Assembly: GCF_900110075.1 (NCBI RefSeq)
Contig: NZ_FOCJ01000002.1
Location: 62,001 to 126,000, forward strand
Length of the DNA stretch: 64,000 nt
From: Paenibacillus sp. OV219
Lineage (GTDB): Bacteria; Bacillota; Bacilli; Paenibacillales; Paenibacillaceae
Direction: 5' to 3'
Shown here: piece by piece, positions 42,520 through 51,424 of the stretch
Position numbering within the stretch: position 1 is the stretch's first letter
How the letters are laid out: each line of letters opens with the position of its first letter
Made by a program: the position numbers and the translations under genes
Notes under the pieces: generated by a model
What the model was told of the DNA's origin: nothing
What the model saw: the letters and a program-made list of their open reading frames with translations, nothing else
Databases searched by the model: none

Positions 42520-42549
42520 GCATAATTCATCCTGACCCATCGCAAACTA
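42520..42549 (+). promoter_or_regulatory. Sigma-G-like promoter of gpr
   Basis: GCATA (42520-42524), 18-nt spacer, CAAACTA (42543-42549), against consensus GHATR-N18-CATNHTA. It has the same -35 and spacer as the spoVA promoter in this window. gpr is transcribed by sigma-F and sigma-G in Bacillus subtilis. Confidence 0.65.
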
Positions 42550-42582
42550 ATGACAAACCGATGGAAGGAGCGCCCTTATACA

Positions 42583-43587
42583 ATGAGCGAGCTTGATCTG
42601 CAGCAGTTTAACCCAGGTATTGACTTGGCGCTTGAAGCAAAAGAATTGGCCGAAGCCGGGGGGAAGGGACCTATCCCAGGCGTCCTGACAGACATCTCCG
42701 AGGATGACGGCATTACGATAACGAGGCTGGAAGTGACGACAGAGGAAGGCTCAAGGCTTATGGGCAAAATGATCGGGCATTACGTCACCTTCGAGGTGCC
42801 CGAGCTGCGCAAACAGGATACTGGCCTGCAAGACCGCGTCGCAACGAAGCTAGCGCAGGAATTTGCAACATTCCTGGATCGGATCGGCATCAGCAAGACG
42901 GCGAAGGTGCTGATCGTCGGCTTGGGCAACTGGAACGTGACGCCCGATGCGCTTGGGCCAATCGTTGTGGAGAACGCGCTTGTGACGCGGCATTTCTTCG
43001 AGCTGATGCCTAATGAGGTGGCCCCGGGCTACCGTAACGTGAGCGCTGTTGCGCCGGGTGTGCTTGGCATTACGGGCATCGAATCGAGCGATATCGTGCA
43101 AGGCATTGTCGACCGCTCAAAGCCGGATCTTATTATCGCTATTGACGCGCTTGCTTCGAAGGCGTTAGAGCGTGTCAACACGACGATTCAGATTGCCGAT
43201 ACTGGTATTCATCCTGGCTCTGGCATCGGGAATAAGCGGAGAGGGCTGACGAAGGAAATATTAGGCGTGCCAGTTATTGCGATCGGCGTTCCTACCGTGC
43301 TCTACGCATCTACAATCGTTAGCAACAGCATTGATCTGATGCGGGAGCATTTGAAGAAGCACGCGAACAATGCCGACAACTTCCTCGGATTGCTCGATTC
43401 GATAGACGAGAATGAGCGGCTTCAGCTCATACGGGAGGCCCTCGGTCCGCTCGGGCATGATCTTCTCGTGACGCCGAAAGAGGTTGACCAATTCATCGAG
43501 GATATCGGGAATATTGTTGCCAGCGGACTGAATGCTGCACTCCATGAAGCGGTTGACCATGACAACGTTGCGGCTTACACGCACTAG
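42583..43587 (+). CDS. gpr: Germination protease GPR (spore protease)
   Basis: Aspartic-like protease that degrades small acid-soluble proteins at germination; 334 residues made as a zymogen with an N-terminal propeptide. Recognisable sequences are SELDLQQFNPGIDLALEAKELA, VLIVGLGNWNVTPDALGPIV, APGVLGITGIESSDIVQGIV and IQIADTGIHPGSGIGNKRRGLTKE. ATG 42583 is preferred: the in-frame ATG at 42550 would start immediately after the predicted -10 box, and GGAAGGAG (42563-42570) lies between the two. The spacing of 12 nt is long. Confidence 0.95.
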   Translation: MSELDLQQFNPGIDLALEAKELAEAGGKGPIPGVLTDISEDDGITITRLEVTTEEGSRLMGKMIGHYVTFEVPELRKQDTGLQDRVATKLAQEFATFLDRIGISKTAKVLIVGLGNWNVTPDALGPIVVENALVTRHFFELMPNEVAPGYRNVSAVAPGVLGITGIESSDIVQGIVDRSKPDLIIAIDALASKALERVNTTIQIADTGIHPGSGIGNKRRGLTKEILGVPVIAIGVPTVLYASTIVSNSIDLMREHLKKHANNADNFLGLLDSIDENERLQLIREALGPLGHDLLVTPKEVDQFIEDIGNIVASGLNAALHEAVDHDNVAAYTH

Positions 43588-43650
43588 CTTGTCTGGGATA
43601 CCGAACCGAGGACTAACGTGCATTCGTAATCAGTGAATATTTGCAATTAA

Positions 43651-43687
43651 GCTCCTCCTGCTATTTTCTGCGGGCGGAGTTTTTTTG
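43651..43687 (+). terminator. Terminator after gpr
   Basis: CTCCTCCTGC pairs with GCGGGCGGAG (one mismatch, one G-T) followed by seven T residues. Confidence 0.88.
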
Positions 43688-43853
43688 CTTTTTCTGCTAG
43701 CGGGTATCTATGAAACTAGCGATTCTATTTTTTTACAAATGAACTCTATTAAACTTTCGGTTCTATTAATTCCACCGTCTTCATAAAGTGATACTAGCCT
43801 CGTGCAAAAGGGAATCCCCGCAATAATGGAGCTTAGGAGGTAAGAAAATCGCA

Positions 43854-45212
43854 ATGAAACGATTAATCATGACATTTAACCTTGGTAAGAGCAGCCAACG
43901 TCTGCGTCAGCTGCTCGTCACGGCCCGTACCTTTGCCCTGCTGTCCCTAGGATCGATGATCCTTGTCCTTGTGGTTGGAATTGGCGTCATTGTACATGAG
44001 AAAACGGCAAGCTCTCCGATCTCGTCGATGAAAGGCTTCGCATCCTCGGTGTCCAGCGGCTTGTTCTCAGACATGCTTGCGATGGAGATGCCGGGCACAG
44101 GTGAAGCGGGTAAGAAGTGGTCGATTACCGGCAAGCAGGCTAGTACATTTCTTCTCCGCATGCTGACGAATATTAATCCTGCTGACCCGCTTAGCTTGCT
44201 GTCGAGCCAATACCCGGGGCTAGGAGGAGACAGTACCGTCATTCTCAGATCGGGATCCGGTACTGGTGAGAGTATCGCTTCTGAGGATCACGATACGGTT
44301 CCACCGGAAGGCGATGAGAATCCAAGCAGCGTTGTAGGCGATTCGGATCGGCCAGATCACCCGGCGGGGGATTTGGACACATCAACGGGCACTGGAGATG
44401 ACGATGCAGATAACACTTCAGATAACACTTCAGACAATCCAGCAGATGATTCTGATTCAACATCGTTGCCAGATAGCACGAGTACCGATACGCCAGCTGT
44501 GCCTGACAAAGGTACGGAGTCCGATACGGACAATACGCCAAGCACGCAAGAGCCTGCTAAACCAACAACAGGCGATCGCAACGTCGTCTTCATCTACAGC
44601 TCGCATAGTAGAGAATCGTGGTTTCCCGAGGTCAATAGCAAGAAATACGCAGAATCGCCGGTGAAGAACGTTACGCTGCTCGGCAAACGGCTCGCCTCAC
44701 AGCTCAAGGAATCCGGAATCGGCTCGATTTCTTCTGGCACAGATTATGCTTCCACGGTTAAAAACTACAATTGGCTCCTATCCTATAAATATTCGAAACA
44801 AACGGTCGTGAGTGCGATAGCTAAAGACAAAGAGCTTAGCTATTTCTTCGATATCCACCGTGACTCGCTCCGCCGCAAGAATACGACGATTACGATTGAC
44901 GGTGTCACGTATGCTCAAGTGTTCCTCGTCATTGGTCTGGCGAATCCGCATTGGAGTGAGAACGAGGCTCTCGCCAATAAGATTCATGAAGCGCTGGAGA
45001 AGAAATATCCCGGTCTCTCGCGCGGCGTGCTCGGCAAGACGAAGGCGAGCGGGAACGGGGAGTACAACCAATCGCTGTCGCCTCACAGCGTGCTTATAGA
45101 AGTCGGCGGTGTGGACAACACGCTCAAGGAGTCGTACCGCACCATTGATGTTCTGGCAAAGGTCATCTCGGACATTTATTGGGATGCTGAGAAAGTATCC
45201 GCTTCAAAATAA
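43854..45212 (+). CDS. spoIIP: Stage II sporulation protein P
   Basis: 452-residue amidase/endopeptidase that cuts septal peptidoglycan during engulfment together with SpoIID and SpoIIM. One N-terminal transmembrane helix (about 26-48), an acidic Asp/Thr/Ser linker with DNTSDNTSDN-type repeats (about 140-235), then the catalytic SpoIIP domain. Its motifs are VVFIYSSHSRESWFPE, FFDIHRDSLRR, LANKIHEAL and HSVLIEVGGVDNT, giving the expected metal ligands. TAGGAGG lies 13 nt before the ATG, a long spacing; an ATC codon at 43848 is better spaced. Confidence 0.95.
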   Translation: MKRLIMTFNLGKSSQRLRQLLVTARTFALLSLGSMILVLVVGIGVIVHEKTASSPISSMKGFASSVSSGLFSDMLAMEMPGTGEAGKKWSITGKQASTFLLRMLTNINPADPLSLLSSQYPGLGGDSTVILRSGSGTGESIASEDHDTVPPEGDENPSSVVGDSDRPDHPAGDLDTSTGTGDDDADNTSDNTSDNPADDSDSTSLPDSTSTDTPAVPDKGTESDTDNTPSTQEPAKPTTGDRNVVFIYSSHSRESWFPEVNSKKYAESPVKNVTLLGKRLASQLKESGIGSISSGTDYASTVKNYNWLLSYKYSKQTVVSAIAKDKELSYFFDIHRDSLRRKNTTITIDGVTYAQVFLVIGLANPHWSENEALANKIHEALEKKYPGLSRGVLGKTKASGNGEYNQSLSPHSVLIEVGGVDNTLKESYRTIDVLAKVISDIYWDAEKVSASK

Positions 45213-45247
45213 AACTAGGAATGTAACTGGAAAGGTGCGAATGGAGT

Positions 45248-45718
45248 ATGCGCAAAAATTCGATGAAAATGGTTATCGTCGGGGCGACAGCAGCGCTTGT
45301 GATTATGTTCGGTATCGATCTTGCTTCGAGTGGGATCGAGCGAATCTATGGACCGGTTGACGGCGGCAATGGCGCGACAGCTGTGAATCCGCAGACAAGC
45401 ATGACATCGAAGCAGCTGCCTGCGGATACATCCAGCACAGTGACGGAGCAGGAGCAGCTGCCGGAAAATCAAATCTATATCGTACCGGAGCGCCGCACGG
45501 TGGCGGATGCGCAGCATGGACGAACGGATGAAGAGGTACGCCGCGCTTATGAGCGAAAGCTGCAGGAGGAATTGAACAAACGACTGCCTGGTGTACCGGA
45601 TTTGAAGAGCGAATCGACGGTCAACAAGGTCGCAGACGGCACGGCTGGAGTGCTGCAATCGGTATCGTCGAAGGGCATCCGAATGGTCGTTTCATTTTTC
45701 GAATCGGTAACGGATTGA
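45248..45718 (+). CDS. yqxA: YqxA-like DUF3679 membrane protein
   Basis: 156 residues with one N-terminal transmembrane helix (KMVIVGATAALVIMFGIDLA) and an extracytoplasmic polar region ending in a short amphipathic helix. Position between spoIIP and lepA matches yqxA in Bacillus subtilis, and the MFGIDLASSGIERIYGP stretch fits DUF3679. Function is unknown; cotranscription with spoIIP suggests a sporulation role. Confidence 0.8.
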   Translation: MRKNSMKMVIVGATAALVIMFGIDLASSGIERIYGPVDGGNGATAVNPQTSMTSKQLPADTSSTVTEQEQLPENQIYIVPERRTVADAQHGRTDEEVRRAYERKLQEELNKRLPGVPDLKSESTVNKVADGTAGVLQSVSSKGIRMVVSFFESVTD

Positions 45719-45784
45719 TGGTATTCCGGCAAACTGATATAATAACAAGAATGATTAGCAATAGAGTTCCTCTGGGGGTTTAGC

Positions 45785-47602
45785 ATGTCGGATGTACGTG
45801 AACGGCAAAAGAAAATTAGAAATTTTTCAATTATCGCCCATATTGATCATGGGAAATCAACATTAGCAGACCGGATTCTTGAATTTACTGGTGCGCTCTC
45901 CTCGCGTGAAATGCAAGAGCAGGTGCTCGACCAGATGGATCTGGAGCGCGAACGCGGGATTACGATAAAGCTGCAAGCAGTACGACTGGGATACAAGGCC
46001 GATGACGGCGAAGAATATATCCTGAACTTGATTGATACGCCAGGACATGTCGATTTCACCTATGAAGTTTCGCGCAGTCTTGCCGCATGTGAAGGCGCGC
46101 TACTCGTCGTTGACGCAGCGCAGGGAATCGAAGCGCAGACGCTTGCGAACGTTTACCTCGCACTCGACAACAACCTGGAAATTATTCCGGTGCTTAACAA
46201 GATCGACCTGCCAAGCGCAGAGCCTGAGCGCGTGAAGCAAGAGATCGAGGACGTTATCGGACTTGACGCAAGCGACGCGGTGCTGGCGTCGGCTAAGGCC
46301 GGCATCGGCATTAAAGAGATTTTGGAGCAGGTCGTATCGAAGGTTCCTGCACCAACAGGCAATCCGGACGAGCCGCTGAAGGCGCTTATCTTCGACTCAC
46401 ACTATGATCCGTACAAAGGCGTAATCGTCTACGTGCGTGTACTCGATGGCCACATTAAAGCAGGCAAGAAAATCCGCTTCATGGCGACAGGCGCAGAGTT
46501 CGAGGTTATTGAGGTCGGCGCGTTCATGCCGCGAATGGGTACTGTCGGCGAGCTGTCTGTCGGTGATGTAGGTTTCGTCGTTGCAGGTATTAAGAACGTG
46601 AAGGATACGCGTGTCGGCGATACGATTACCGATGCGAAGAAGCCAGCACTTGAAGCGCTCCCTGGCTACCGTAGAATTAACCCGATGGTGTTCTGCGGTT
46701 TATATCCGATTGAAACGCAGGATTACAACGATCTGCGCGATGCGCTCGAGAAGCTTGAGCTTAACGATGCATCGCTTCGTTACGAGGCAGAATCGTCTAC
46801 GGCGCTTGGCTTTGGCTACCGTTGCGGCTTCCTTGGCCTGCTGCATATGGAAATTATTCAAGAGCGGATCGAACGCGAGTTCAACATTCCGCTTATCACC
46901 ACTGCGCCAAGCGTTGTGTATCGAGTGACGTTGACGAACGGCGAAGTGATCGATATTGACAACCCGTCGAACTATCCGGAAGTCGGCAAGATCGAATATG
47001 TTGAAGAGCCCTATGTCAAAGCAGCGATTATCGTTCCGAACGATTATGTCGGCGCGATTATGGAGCTTTGCCAAGGCAAGCGCGGTGAGTTCGTGAACAT
47101 GGAATATCTCGATACGAACCGTGTTACGCTCACGTACGATATGCCGCTGTCCGAGATCGTATACGACTTCTTCGATCAGCTGAAATCGAGCACGAAGGGC
47201 TACGCGTCGTTCGACTATGAGCTGTCCGGCTACCGCCAATCGAAGCTCGTGAAGATGGACATCATGCTCAACAACGAGCAGGTCGATGCTCTGTCTGTTA
47301 TCGTTCACCGCGACCGCGCGTACAACCGCGGCCGAATTATTTGCGAGAAGCTGAAAGAGCTGATTCCTCGCCAAATGTTCGAGGTACCGATACAGGCGTC
47401 GATCGGCAACAAAGTTATTTCGCGTGAGACGGTTAAAGCGATGCGGAAGAACGTTCTTGCTAAGTGTTACGGCGGTGACATCAGCCGTAAACGGAAGCTG
47501 CTTGATAAGCAGAAGGAAGGTAAGAAACGCATGAAGCAGGTGGGCAGCGTAGAGGTTCCACAGGAAGCATTCATGGCTGTGTTGAAGATTGACGAGGACT
47601 AG
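45785..47602 (+). CDS. lepA: Translation elongation factor 4 (LepA)
   Basis: 605-residue ribosomal GTPase that helps translation recover and 30S assembly. GTPase motifs: [12 protein letters not shown] (G1), RGITI (G2), DTPGHVDF (G3), NKIDLP (G4), SAKAGIG (G5). Domains II, III and V follow ([20 protein letters not shown] and YDFFDQLKS stretches), and the LepA-specific C-terminal domain ends [22 protein letters not shown]. Length is exact for the family. Confidence 0.98.
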   Translation: MSDVRERQKKIRNFSIIAHIDHGKSTLADRILEFTGALSSREMQEQVLDQMDLERERGITIKLQAVRLGYKADDGEEYILNLIDTPGHVDFTYEVSRSLAACEGALLVVDAAQGIEAQTLANVYLALDNNLEIIPVLNKIDLPSAEPERVKQEIEDVIGLDASDAVLASAKAGIGIKEILEQVVSKVPAPTGNPDEPLKALIFDSHYDPYKGVIVYVRVLDGHIKAGKKIRFMATGAEFEVIEVGAFMPRMGTVGELSVGDVGFVVAGIKNVKDTRVGDTITDAKKPALEALPGYRRINPMVFCGLYPIETQDYNDLRDALEKLELNDASLRYEAESSTALGFGYRCGFLGLLHMEIIQERIEREFNIPLITTAPSVVYRVTLTNGEVIDIDNPSNYPEVGKIEYVEEPYVKAAIIVPNDYVGAIMELCQGKRGEFVNMEYLDTNRVTLTYDMPLSEIVYDFFDQLKSSTKGYASFDYELSGYRQSKLVKMDIMLNNEQVDALSVIVHRDRAYNRGRIICEKLKELIPRQMFEVPIQASIGNKVISRETVKAMRKNVLAKCYGGDISRKRKLLDKQKEGKKRMKQVGSVEVPQEAFMAVLKIDED

Positions 47603-47613
47603 GTGCCTCCGAA

Positions 47614-47728
47614 TTGGTAAGGGATTCCGCTCGCTGTTGTAATTCTGATTCCTTCATTTTATAAGACATTTAGATGTTGGAATCAAATTACAAAGGCGAC
47701 CACTACCGTTGCTACATCTCCTTACCAA
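47614..47728 (+). ncRNA. Large nested inverted-repeat structure in the hemW leader
   Basis: Outer perfect 9-bp stem TTGGTAAGG (47614-47622) with CCTTACCAA (47720-47728). Inner stem of about 20 bp: TCGC, TTGTAATT and TGATTCC (47631-47652) pair with GGAATCA, AATTACAA and GCGA (47679-47699), with a single bulged C and one mismatch. The loop of 26 nt is AT-rich. It is followed by a terminator-like hairpin 30 nt downstream. I recognise no known riboswitch or leader family. It could equally be a small inverted-repeat element. Confidence 0.6.
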
Positions 47729-47758
47729 CCCTTCGGCCTGTCCTGATCAATCTTTTTT

Positions 47759-47799
47759 AAGGGAGCATAAGAGCTCCCTTGTTTTTATTTCAAGGGAGC
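47759..47799 (+). promoter_or_regulatory. Terminator with competing repeat before hemW (attenuator-like)
   Basis: AAGGGAGC (47759-47766) pairs with GCTCCCTT (47773-47780) and is followed by GTTTTTATTT, a good terminator. A second AAGGGAGC (47792-47799) can pair with the same GCTCCCTT, which would destroy the terminator and put a hairpin just before the GGAGG of hemW. Confidence 0.6.
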
Positions 47800-47821
47800 A
47801 TTGGAGGTACAGACAAGAACT

Positions 47822-48979
47822 ATGCTTACGCACGCGCCTCGGGCGCTTTATATTCATATCCCTTTTTGCACGAACAAGTGCCATTACTGCGATTTCACTT
47901 CATATGTGCTGAAGGGGCAGCCAGTCGATGCTTATCTCGACGCTTTGGAGCGTGAGATGGCGGTGACCGTAGAGCTGCTGCCGCCGGAAGAAATTCGTAC
48001 TGTGTTTGTCGGCGGGGGTACGCCGACGGTACTAACGCCACCGCAGATGGAGAGGTTCCTCGCGTCGGTGAAGCGCTACTTCCCCATTCATCCGGATGCG
48101 GAGTTCTCGATGGAAGCGAATCCGGGAACTGTTGACATCGATAAGCTGCATGCCATGAAGGCAGGCGGGGTTAACCGCATCAGCATGGGCGTGCAATCGT
48201 TCGATAACGGCTTGCTGGAGCGTATCGGACGTATTCATAACGTCGATGACGTATACCGCAGCATTGAGAACGCGAGATTGGCGGGCTTTAATAACCTGTC
48301 GATCGACCTCATGTTCGGTCTTCCGGGCCAAACGGTCGAGCAGCTGTCGGACAGCGTCGCCCGTGCGCTCAAGCTTGAGCTGCCGCATTATTCTTTGTAC
48401 GGCTTAAAGGTCGAAGAGAACACCTTGTTCCATGCGCTATATGAACGAAGCGAATTACCTCTTCCTACAGAAGATGATGAGCTTGCCATGTATTTGCATC
48501 TCATAGACACACTGAAGGCGGAAGGCTTCCATCATTATGAGATCAGCAATTTTGCCAAGCCTGGACATGAGAGCAAGCATAACATCACTTACTGGCGGAA
48601 CGAGCCCTATTACGGACTAGGCGCAGGCGCGCATGGCTATGCGAGAGGCGAGAGGCACGTAAACATTAAAGGAGTCCAACCATTCATTGATGCTTCATTA
48701 AGCAGGCTACCGCGTCTTGAGACGAACCCGGTGCCGGAGCGTGAAGCGATGGAAGACTTCATGATGGTTGGTCTGCGCATGCTGGAAGGCGTGAACAATG
48801 AGGATTTTGCGCGCCAATTCCCTGGGCTGACGATGGAAAGCGAGTTTGGTCAACAGCTTGAAGCGGTACTTGCACAAGAGCTGCTGGAACGAACAGAAGA
48901 GCGCGGCGGCGGTTACCGCCTGTCGAAGAAGGGCATTCCGCTCGGGAATGAAGTTTTTGGCGCTTTTATTGGCGAATAA
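47822..48979 (+). CDS. hemW: Radical SAM heme chaperone HemW (HemN-like)
   Basis: 385 residues. Radical-SAM cluster motif CTNKCHYC (Cys-x3-Cys-x2-Cys) follows LYIHIPFC. FVGGGTPTVL, MEANPG, RISMGVQSFD and SIDLMFGLPGQT are the usual family blocks, and YEISNFAKPGHESKHN lies in the C-terminal half. HemW inserts heme into respiratory proteins; the older name is coproporphyrinogen III oxidase-like, but oxygen-independent oxidase activity is not expected. ATG 47822 follows GGAGG by 13-14 nt. Confidence 0.95.
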   Translation: MLTHAPRALYIHIPFCTNKCHYCDFTSYVLKGQPVDAYLDALEREMAVTVELLPPEEIRTVFVGGGTPTVLTPPQMERFLASVKRYFPIHPDAEFSMEANPGTVDIDKLHAMKAGGVNRISMGVQSFDNGLLERIGRIHNVDDVYRSIENARLAGFNNLSIDLMFGLPGQTVEQLSDSVARALKLELPHYSLYGLKVEENTLFHALYERSELPLPTEDDELAMYLHLIDTLKAEGFHHYEISNFAKPGHESKHNITYWRNEPYYGLGAGAHGYARGERHVNIKGVQPFIDASLSRLPRLETNPVPEREAMEDFMMVGLRMLEGVNNEDFARQFPGLTMESEFGQQLEAVLAQELLERTEERGGGYRLSKKGIPLGNEVFGAFIGE

Positions 48980-49083
48980 TGAGTGAATATCGTTGCAATT
49001 AGTACTTGTGAACCAAACAGTGATGTTGTATATTTATTCATATTAATGATGGGAATATAATATCGGAGCAAGGGTGGAGGCGA

Positions 49084-49560
49084 GTGCGAGTGCAAGCGTT
49101 GCAAGCGGTATGCAGAAAGGCGACCGAAGACGATGTTGAAGTGTTAGTGGGTTTAATAGCAGGTTACGCCGAGAAAGGAATTATGCTGCCGCGATCACGC
49201 GATGTGCTGAAGCGCCAGATTGATACATTCGTTGTAGCTGAAGTTGGAAGCGAGGTTGTCGGCTGCGGTTCTCTAACTCAGCTTGGAGCCGATCTTGTTG
49301 AAATTCGCTCGCTCGGCATTTCCGAAGGCTACAAAGGACTTGGTATTGGCAGCAAGCTCGTCGATCAGCTGATCTTTGAAGCAAGAGAGCAGCAGATTCC
49401 GAAGATAATGGCACTGACCTATGAAGTCCGCTTTTTCGAGAAAAACGGCTTTACGGTAGTGAATAAAGAGATCTTCCCAGAGAAAGTATGGACGGATTGT
49501 ATCCACTGCGCGAAACAGCATGCATGTGATGAAATCGCTGTACTGAAGATGCTGGATTAA
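49084..49560 (+). CDS. GNAT N-acetyltransferase (short ArgA-like)
   Basis: 158-residue acetyltransferase. The acetyl-CoA motif A reads VEIRSLGISEGYKGLGIGSKLVDQLI, with AREQQIPKIMALTYEVRFFEKNGF after it. The substrate side has MLPRSRDVL and the C-terminal KVWTDCIHCAKQHACDEIAV, a combination typical of short N-acetylglutamate-synthase-like proteins. The cysteines of DCIHC and AC may bind a metal. GTG 49084 follows GGTGGAGG. It is placed between hemW and hrcA, unlike Bacillus subtilis. Confidence 0.85.
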   Translation: MRVQALQAVCRKATEDDVEVLVGLIAGYAEKGIMLPRSRDVLKRQIDTFVVAEVGSEVVGCGSLTQLGADLVEIRSLGISEGYKGLGIGSKLVDQLIFEAREQQIPKIMALTYEVRFFEKNGFTVVNKEIFPEKVWTDCIHCAKQHACDEIAVLKMLD

Positions 49561-49583
49561 CGTACACAAAATGTACGTTTTAT
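49559..49583 (+). terminator. Short hairpin between the acetyltransferase and hrcA
   Basis: Perfect 8-bp stem AACGTACA/TGTACGTT with a 5-nt loop, followed by TTATA. The T run is short, so this is a weak terminator. Confidence 0.5.
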
Positions 49584-49609
49584 AGATGTCCCGAAAATGC
49601 CAAACTGAC

Positions 49610-49639
49610 TTGACAATCGATAAGTCGGTTTGGTATTTT
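49610..49639 (+). promoter_or_regulatory. Sigma-A promoter of the hrcA-grpE-dnaK-dnaJ operon
   Basis: TTGACA (49610-49615) and TATTTT (49634-49639) with an 18-nt spacer, directly upstream of the CIRCE element. Confidence 0.75.
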
Positions 49640-49650
49640 TGTATTAATGA

Positions 49651-49677
49651 TTAGCACTCAACGATAACGAGTGCTAA
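49651..49677. promoter_or_regulatory. CIRCE operator (HrcA-binding)
   Basis: Perfect TTAGCACTC-N9-GAGTGCTAA. It lies at the start of the operon transcript. HrcA binding here represses the class I heat-shock genes, with GroEL controlling HrcA activity in Bacillus. Confidence 0.97.
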
Positions 49678-49710
49678 CGATGTGACGATAACGAAATTGG
49701 AGGGACTGCG

Positions 49711-50736
49711 ATGTTAACTGAACGGCAGCGAATGATATTGAACGTCATTATTGATGATTATATCCGCTCGGCGGAGCCTATAGGTTCTCGCAGTATTTCG
49801 AAACGAAGCGACGTCAGCTTCTCACCGGCAACGATCCGGAATGAGATGGCTGATTTGGAGGAGCTCGGGTTTCTGGAGCAGCCCCATACGTCAGCAGGGC
49901 GAATCCCATCCATTAAAGGTTATCGGTACTACGTTGATCATCTTGTCCGGTTGGGCGAGGTGAACGATCATGATGTACAGAAGGTTCGTTCCTTCTTCAC
50001 GGAGAAGATGAACCAGATGGAGCAGATCATTCAGCATGCTGCAAGTATTTTGTCCAACTTGACGAACTATACAAGCATTGTGCTGGGACCTGAGACGTTT
50101 GCAAATTCGCTGAAGCATTTTCAATTGGTGCCGATCAGCGATGACACGGCGGTGGCGATCATAGTGACGAGCACCGGCCATGTTGAGAACCGCACCATTT
50201 CCATTCCGGCTGATATGAGCATGGATGAAATGCAGCAGGCTGTTAATATTTTGAATGCGAAATTGATCGGTGTGCCGATGGTAAGGCTGAAATCGAAGCT
50301 TTATTCTGAGGTTGGCCAAGAGCTTGGACGTTATGCGGACCAATGCGAACGGCTGCTTGGGGTATTGGATGATGCGCTGAAGAGTGAAGACGATCACCGC
50401 TTATTCTTTAGCGGTGCGACGAACATGCTGACACAGCCTGAGTTCAAGGATGTCGACAAAGTGAAGACTCTGCTCGACCTGCTCGATGAGACGCCTACGA
50501 TTATGCAGATGTTCAGTTCGCTTCCAAGCGGTATTGCGGTTCGAATTGGGACAGAGAATACTCATGAGGCAATAAACAATTGCAGCTTGATTACAGCGAC
50601 GTATTCGGCACATGGGCAGCAGCTTGGCACGATAGGCATACTTGGTCCGACAAGGATGGATTACGGTAAAGTAATTGGCCTGCTCGATCTTTTATCGAAG
50701 GATATGGCAGTACTGCTCAGTCGATGGTACAAGTGA
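49711..50736 (+). CDS. hrcA: Heat-inducible transcription repressor HrcA
   Basis: 341-residue repressor of the class I heat-shock regulon. The N-terminal winged helix contains IRSAEPIGSRSISKR and SPATIRNEMADLEELGFLEQPHTSAGRIPS. The GAF-like dimerisation region and the terminal GTIGILGPTRMDYGKVIGLLDLLSKDMAVLL are canonical. Its CIRCE site lies 33 nt upstream of the start, so the operon is autorepressed. Confidence 0.98.
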   Translation: MLTERQRMILNVIIDDYIRSAEPIGSRSISKRSDVSFSPATIRNEMADLEELGFLEQPHTSAGRIPSIKGYRYYVDHLVRLGEVNDHDVQKVRSFFTEKMNQMEQIIQHAASILSNLTNYTSIVLGPETFANSLKHFQLVPISDDTAVAIIVTSTGHVENRTISIPADMSMDEMQQAVNILNAKLIGVPMVRLKSKLYSEVGQELGRYADQCERLLGVLDDALKSEDDHRLFFSGATNMLTQPEFKDVDKVKTLLDLLDETPTIMQMFSSLPSGIAVRIGTENTHEAINNCSLITATYSAHGQQLGTIGILGPTRMDYGKVIGLLDLLSKDMAVLLSRWYK

Positions 50737-50790
50737 CGTATGTAATCTGTAAAGTAAGACAGGGATTATTTTCAGGAGGTGCACGCACTC

Positions 50791-51363
50791 GTGTCTGTGA
50801 ATGAACAGCATACAGATGAGGAACATATCAATGAAGTGAACAGTGCTTCTGTGGAAGAACAAGAAGTATCAGCAGAGGAGACAGCTCCTCAGAATGAAGA
50901 AGCAAGTACAGAGGATTCCCGTATCGCCGAGCTCACGAAGCTTGCGGATGAGAATCAGCAGCGTTACTTACGCGCACAAGCGGATTTCGATAACTTCCGC
51001 CGCCGTACGATGAAGGAGAAGGAAGATCTCGCCCAATATGCTTCGATGAAGCTGATCAGCCAGCTGCTGCCGGTTGTCGACAACTTCGGTCGCGCTGTAG
51101 AAGCTGCGAAGAGCGGCGGCGACGTCGAATCGTTCTCCAAAGGCGTGGACATGATCTTCCGCCAATTCGAGCAAGTGCTTGAAGCTGAAGGACTCAAAGC
51201 CATGGATGTTGTGGGTGAGCCGTTCAATCCTGATTTCCACCAAGCGATTATGCAAGTGGAGTCTGATGAGCATGAAGAAGGCATCGTTGTGGAAGAAGTG
51301 CAAAAGGGTTATGTGCTGAAGGATAAAGTGCTGCGTCCCGCTATGGTGAAAGTGAGCGGTTAA
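50791..51363 (+). CDS. grpE: Nucleotide exchange factor GrpE
   Basis: 190-residue DnaK cochaperone that releases ADP. An acidic disordered N terminus (about 1-45) leads to a long coiled coil (YLRAQADFDNFRRRTMKEKEDLAQYAS) and the beta-wing end (NPDFHQAIMQVES...GYVLKDKVLRPAMVKV). GTG 50791 lies 10 nt after AGGAGGT; the GTG at 50779 overlaps the ribosome site and is rejected. Confidence 0.97.
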   Translation: MSVNEQHTDEEHINEVNSASVEEQEVSAEETAPQNEEASTEDSRIAELTKLADENQQRYLRAQADFDNFRRRTMKEKEDLAQYASMKLISQLLPVVDNFGRAVEAAKSGGDVESFSKGVDMIFRQFEQVLEAEGLKAMDVVGEPFNPDFHQAIMQVESDEHEEGIVVEEVQKGYVLKDKVLRPAMVKVSG

Positions 51364-51424
51364 CGTTCAGTTGCCTATATACTTAAATTTTATGTAATAG
51401 AGAGCCTAAGGAGGAATTTCAATT

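Noticed and set aside
43841-43856. A second possible ATC start, for spoIIP at 43848
   Set aside because: A canonical ATG lies 6 nt further on. Long spacing from GGAGG is tolerated, so there is no need to invoke a rare codon.
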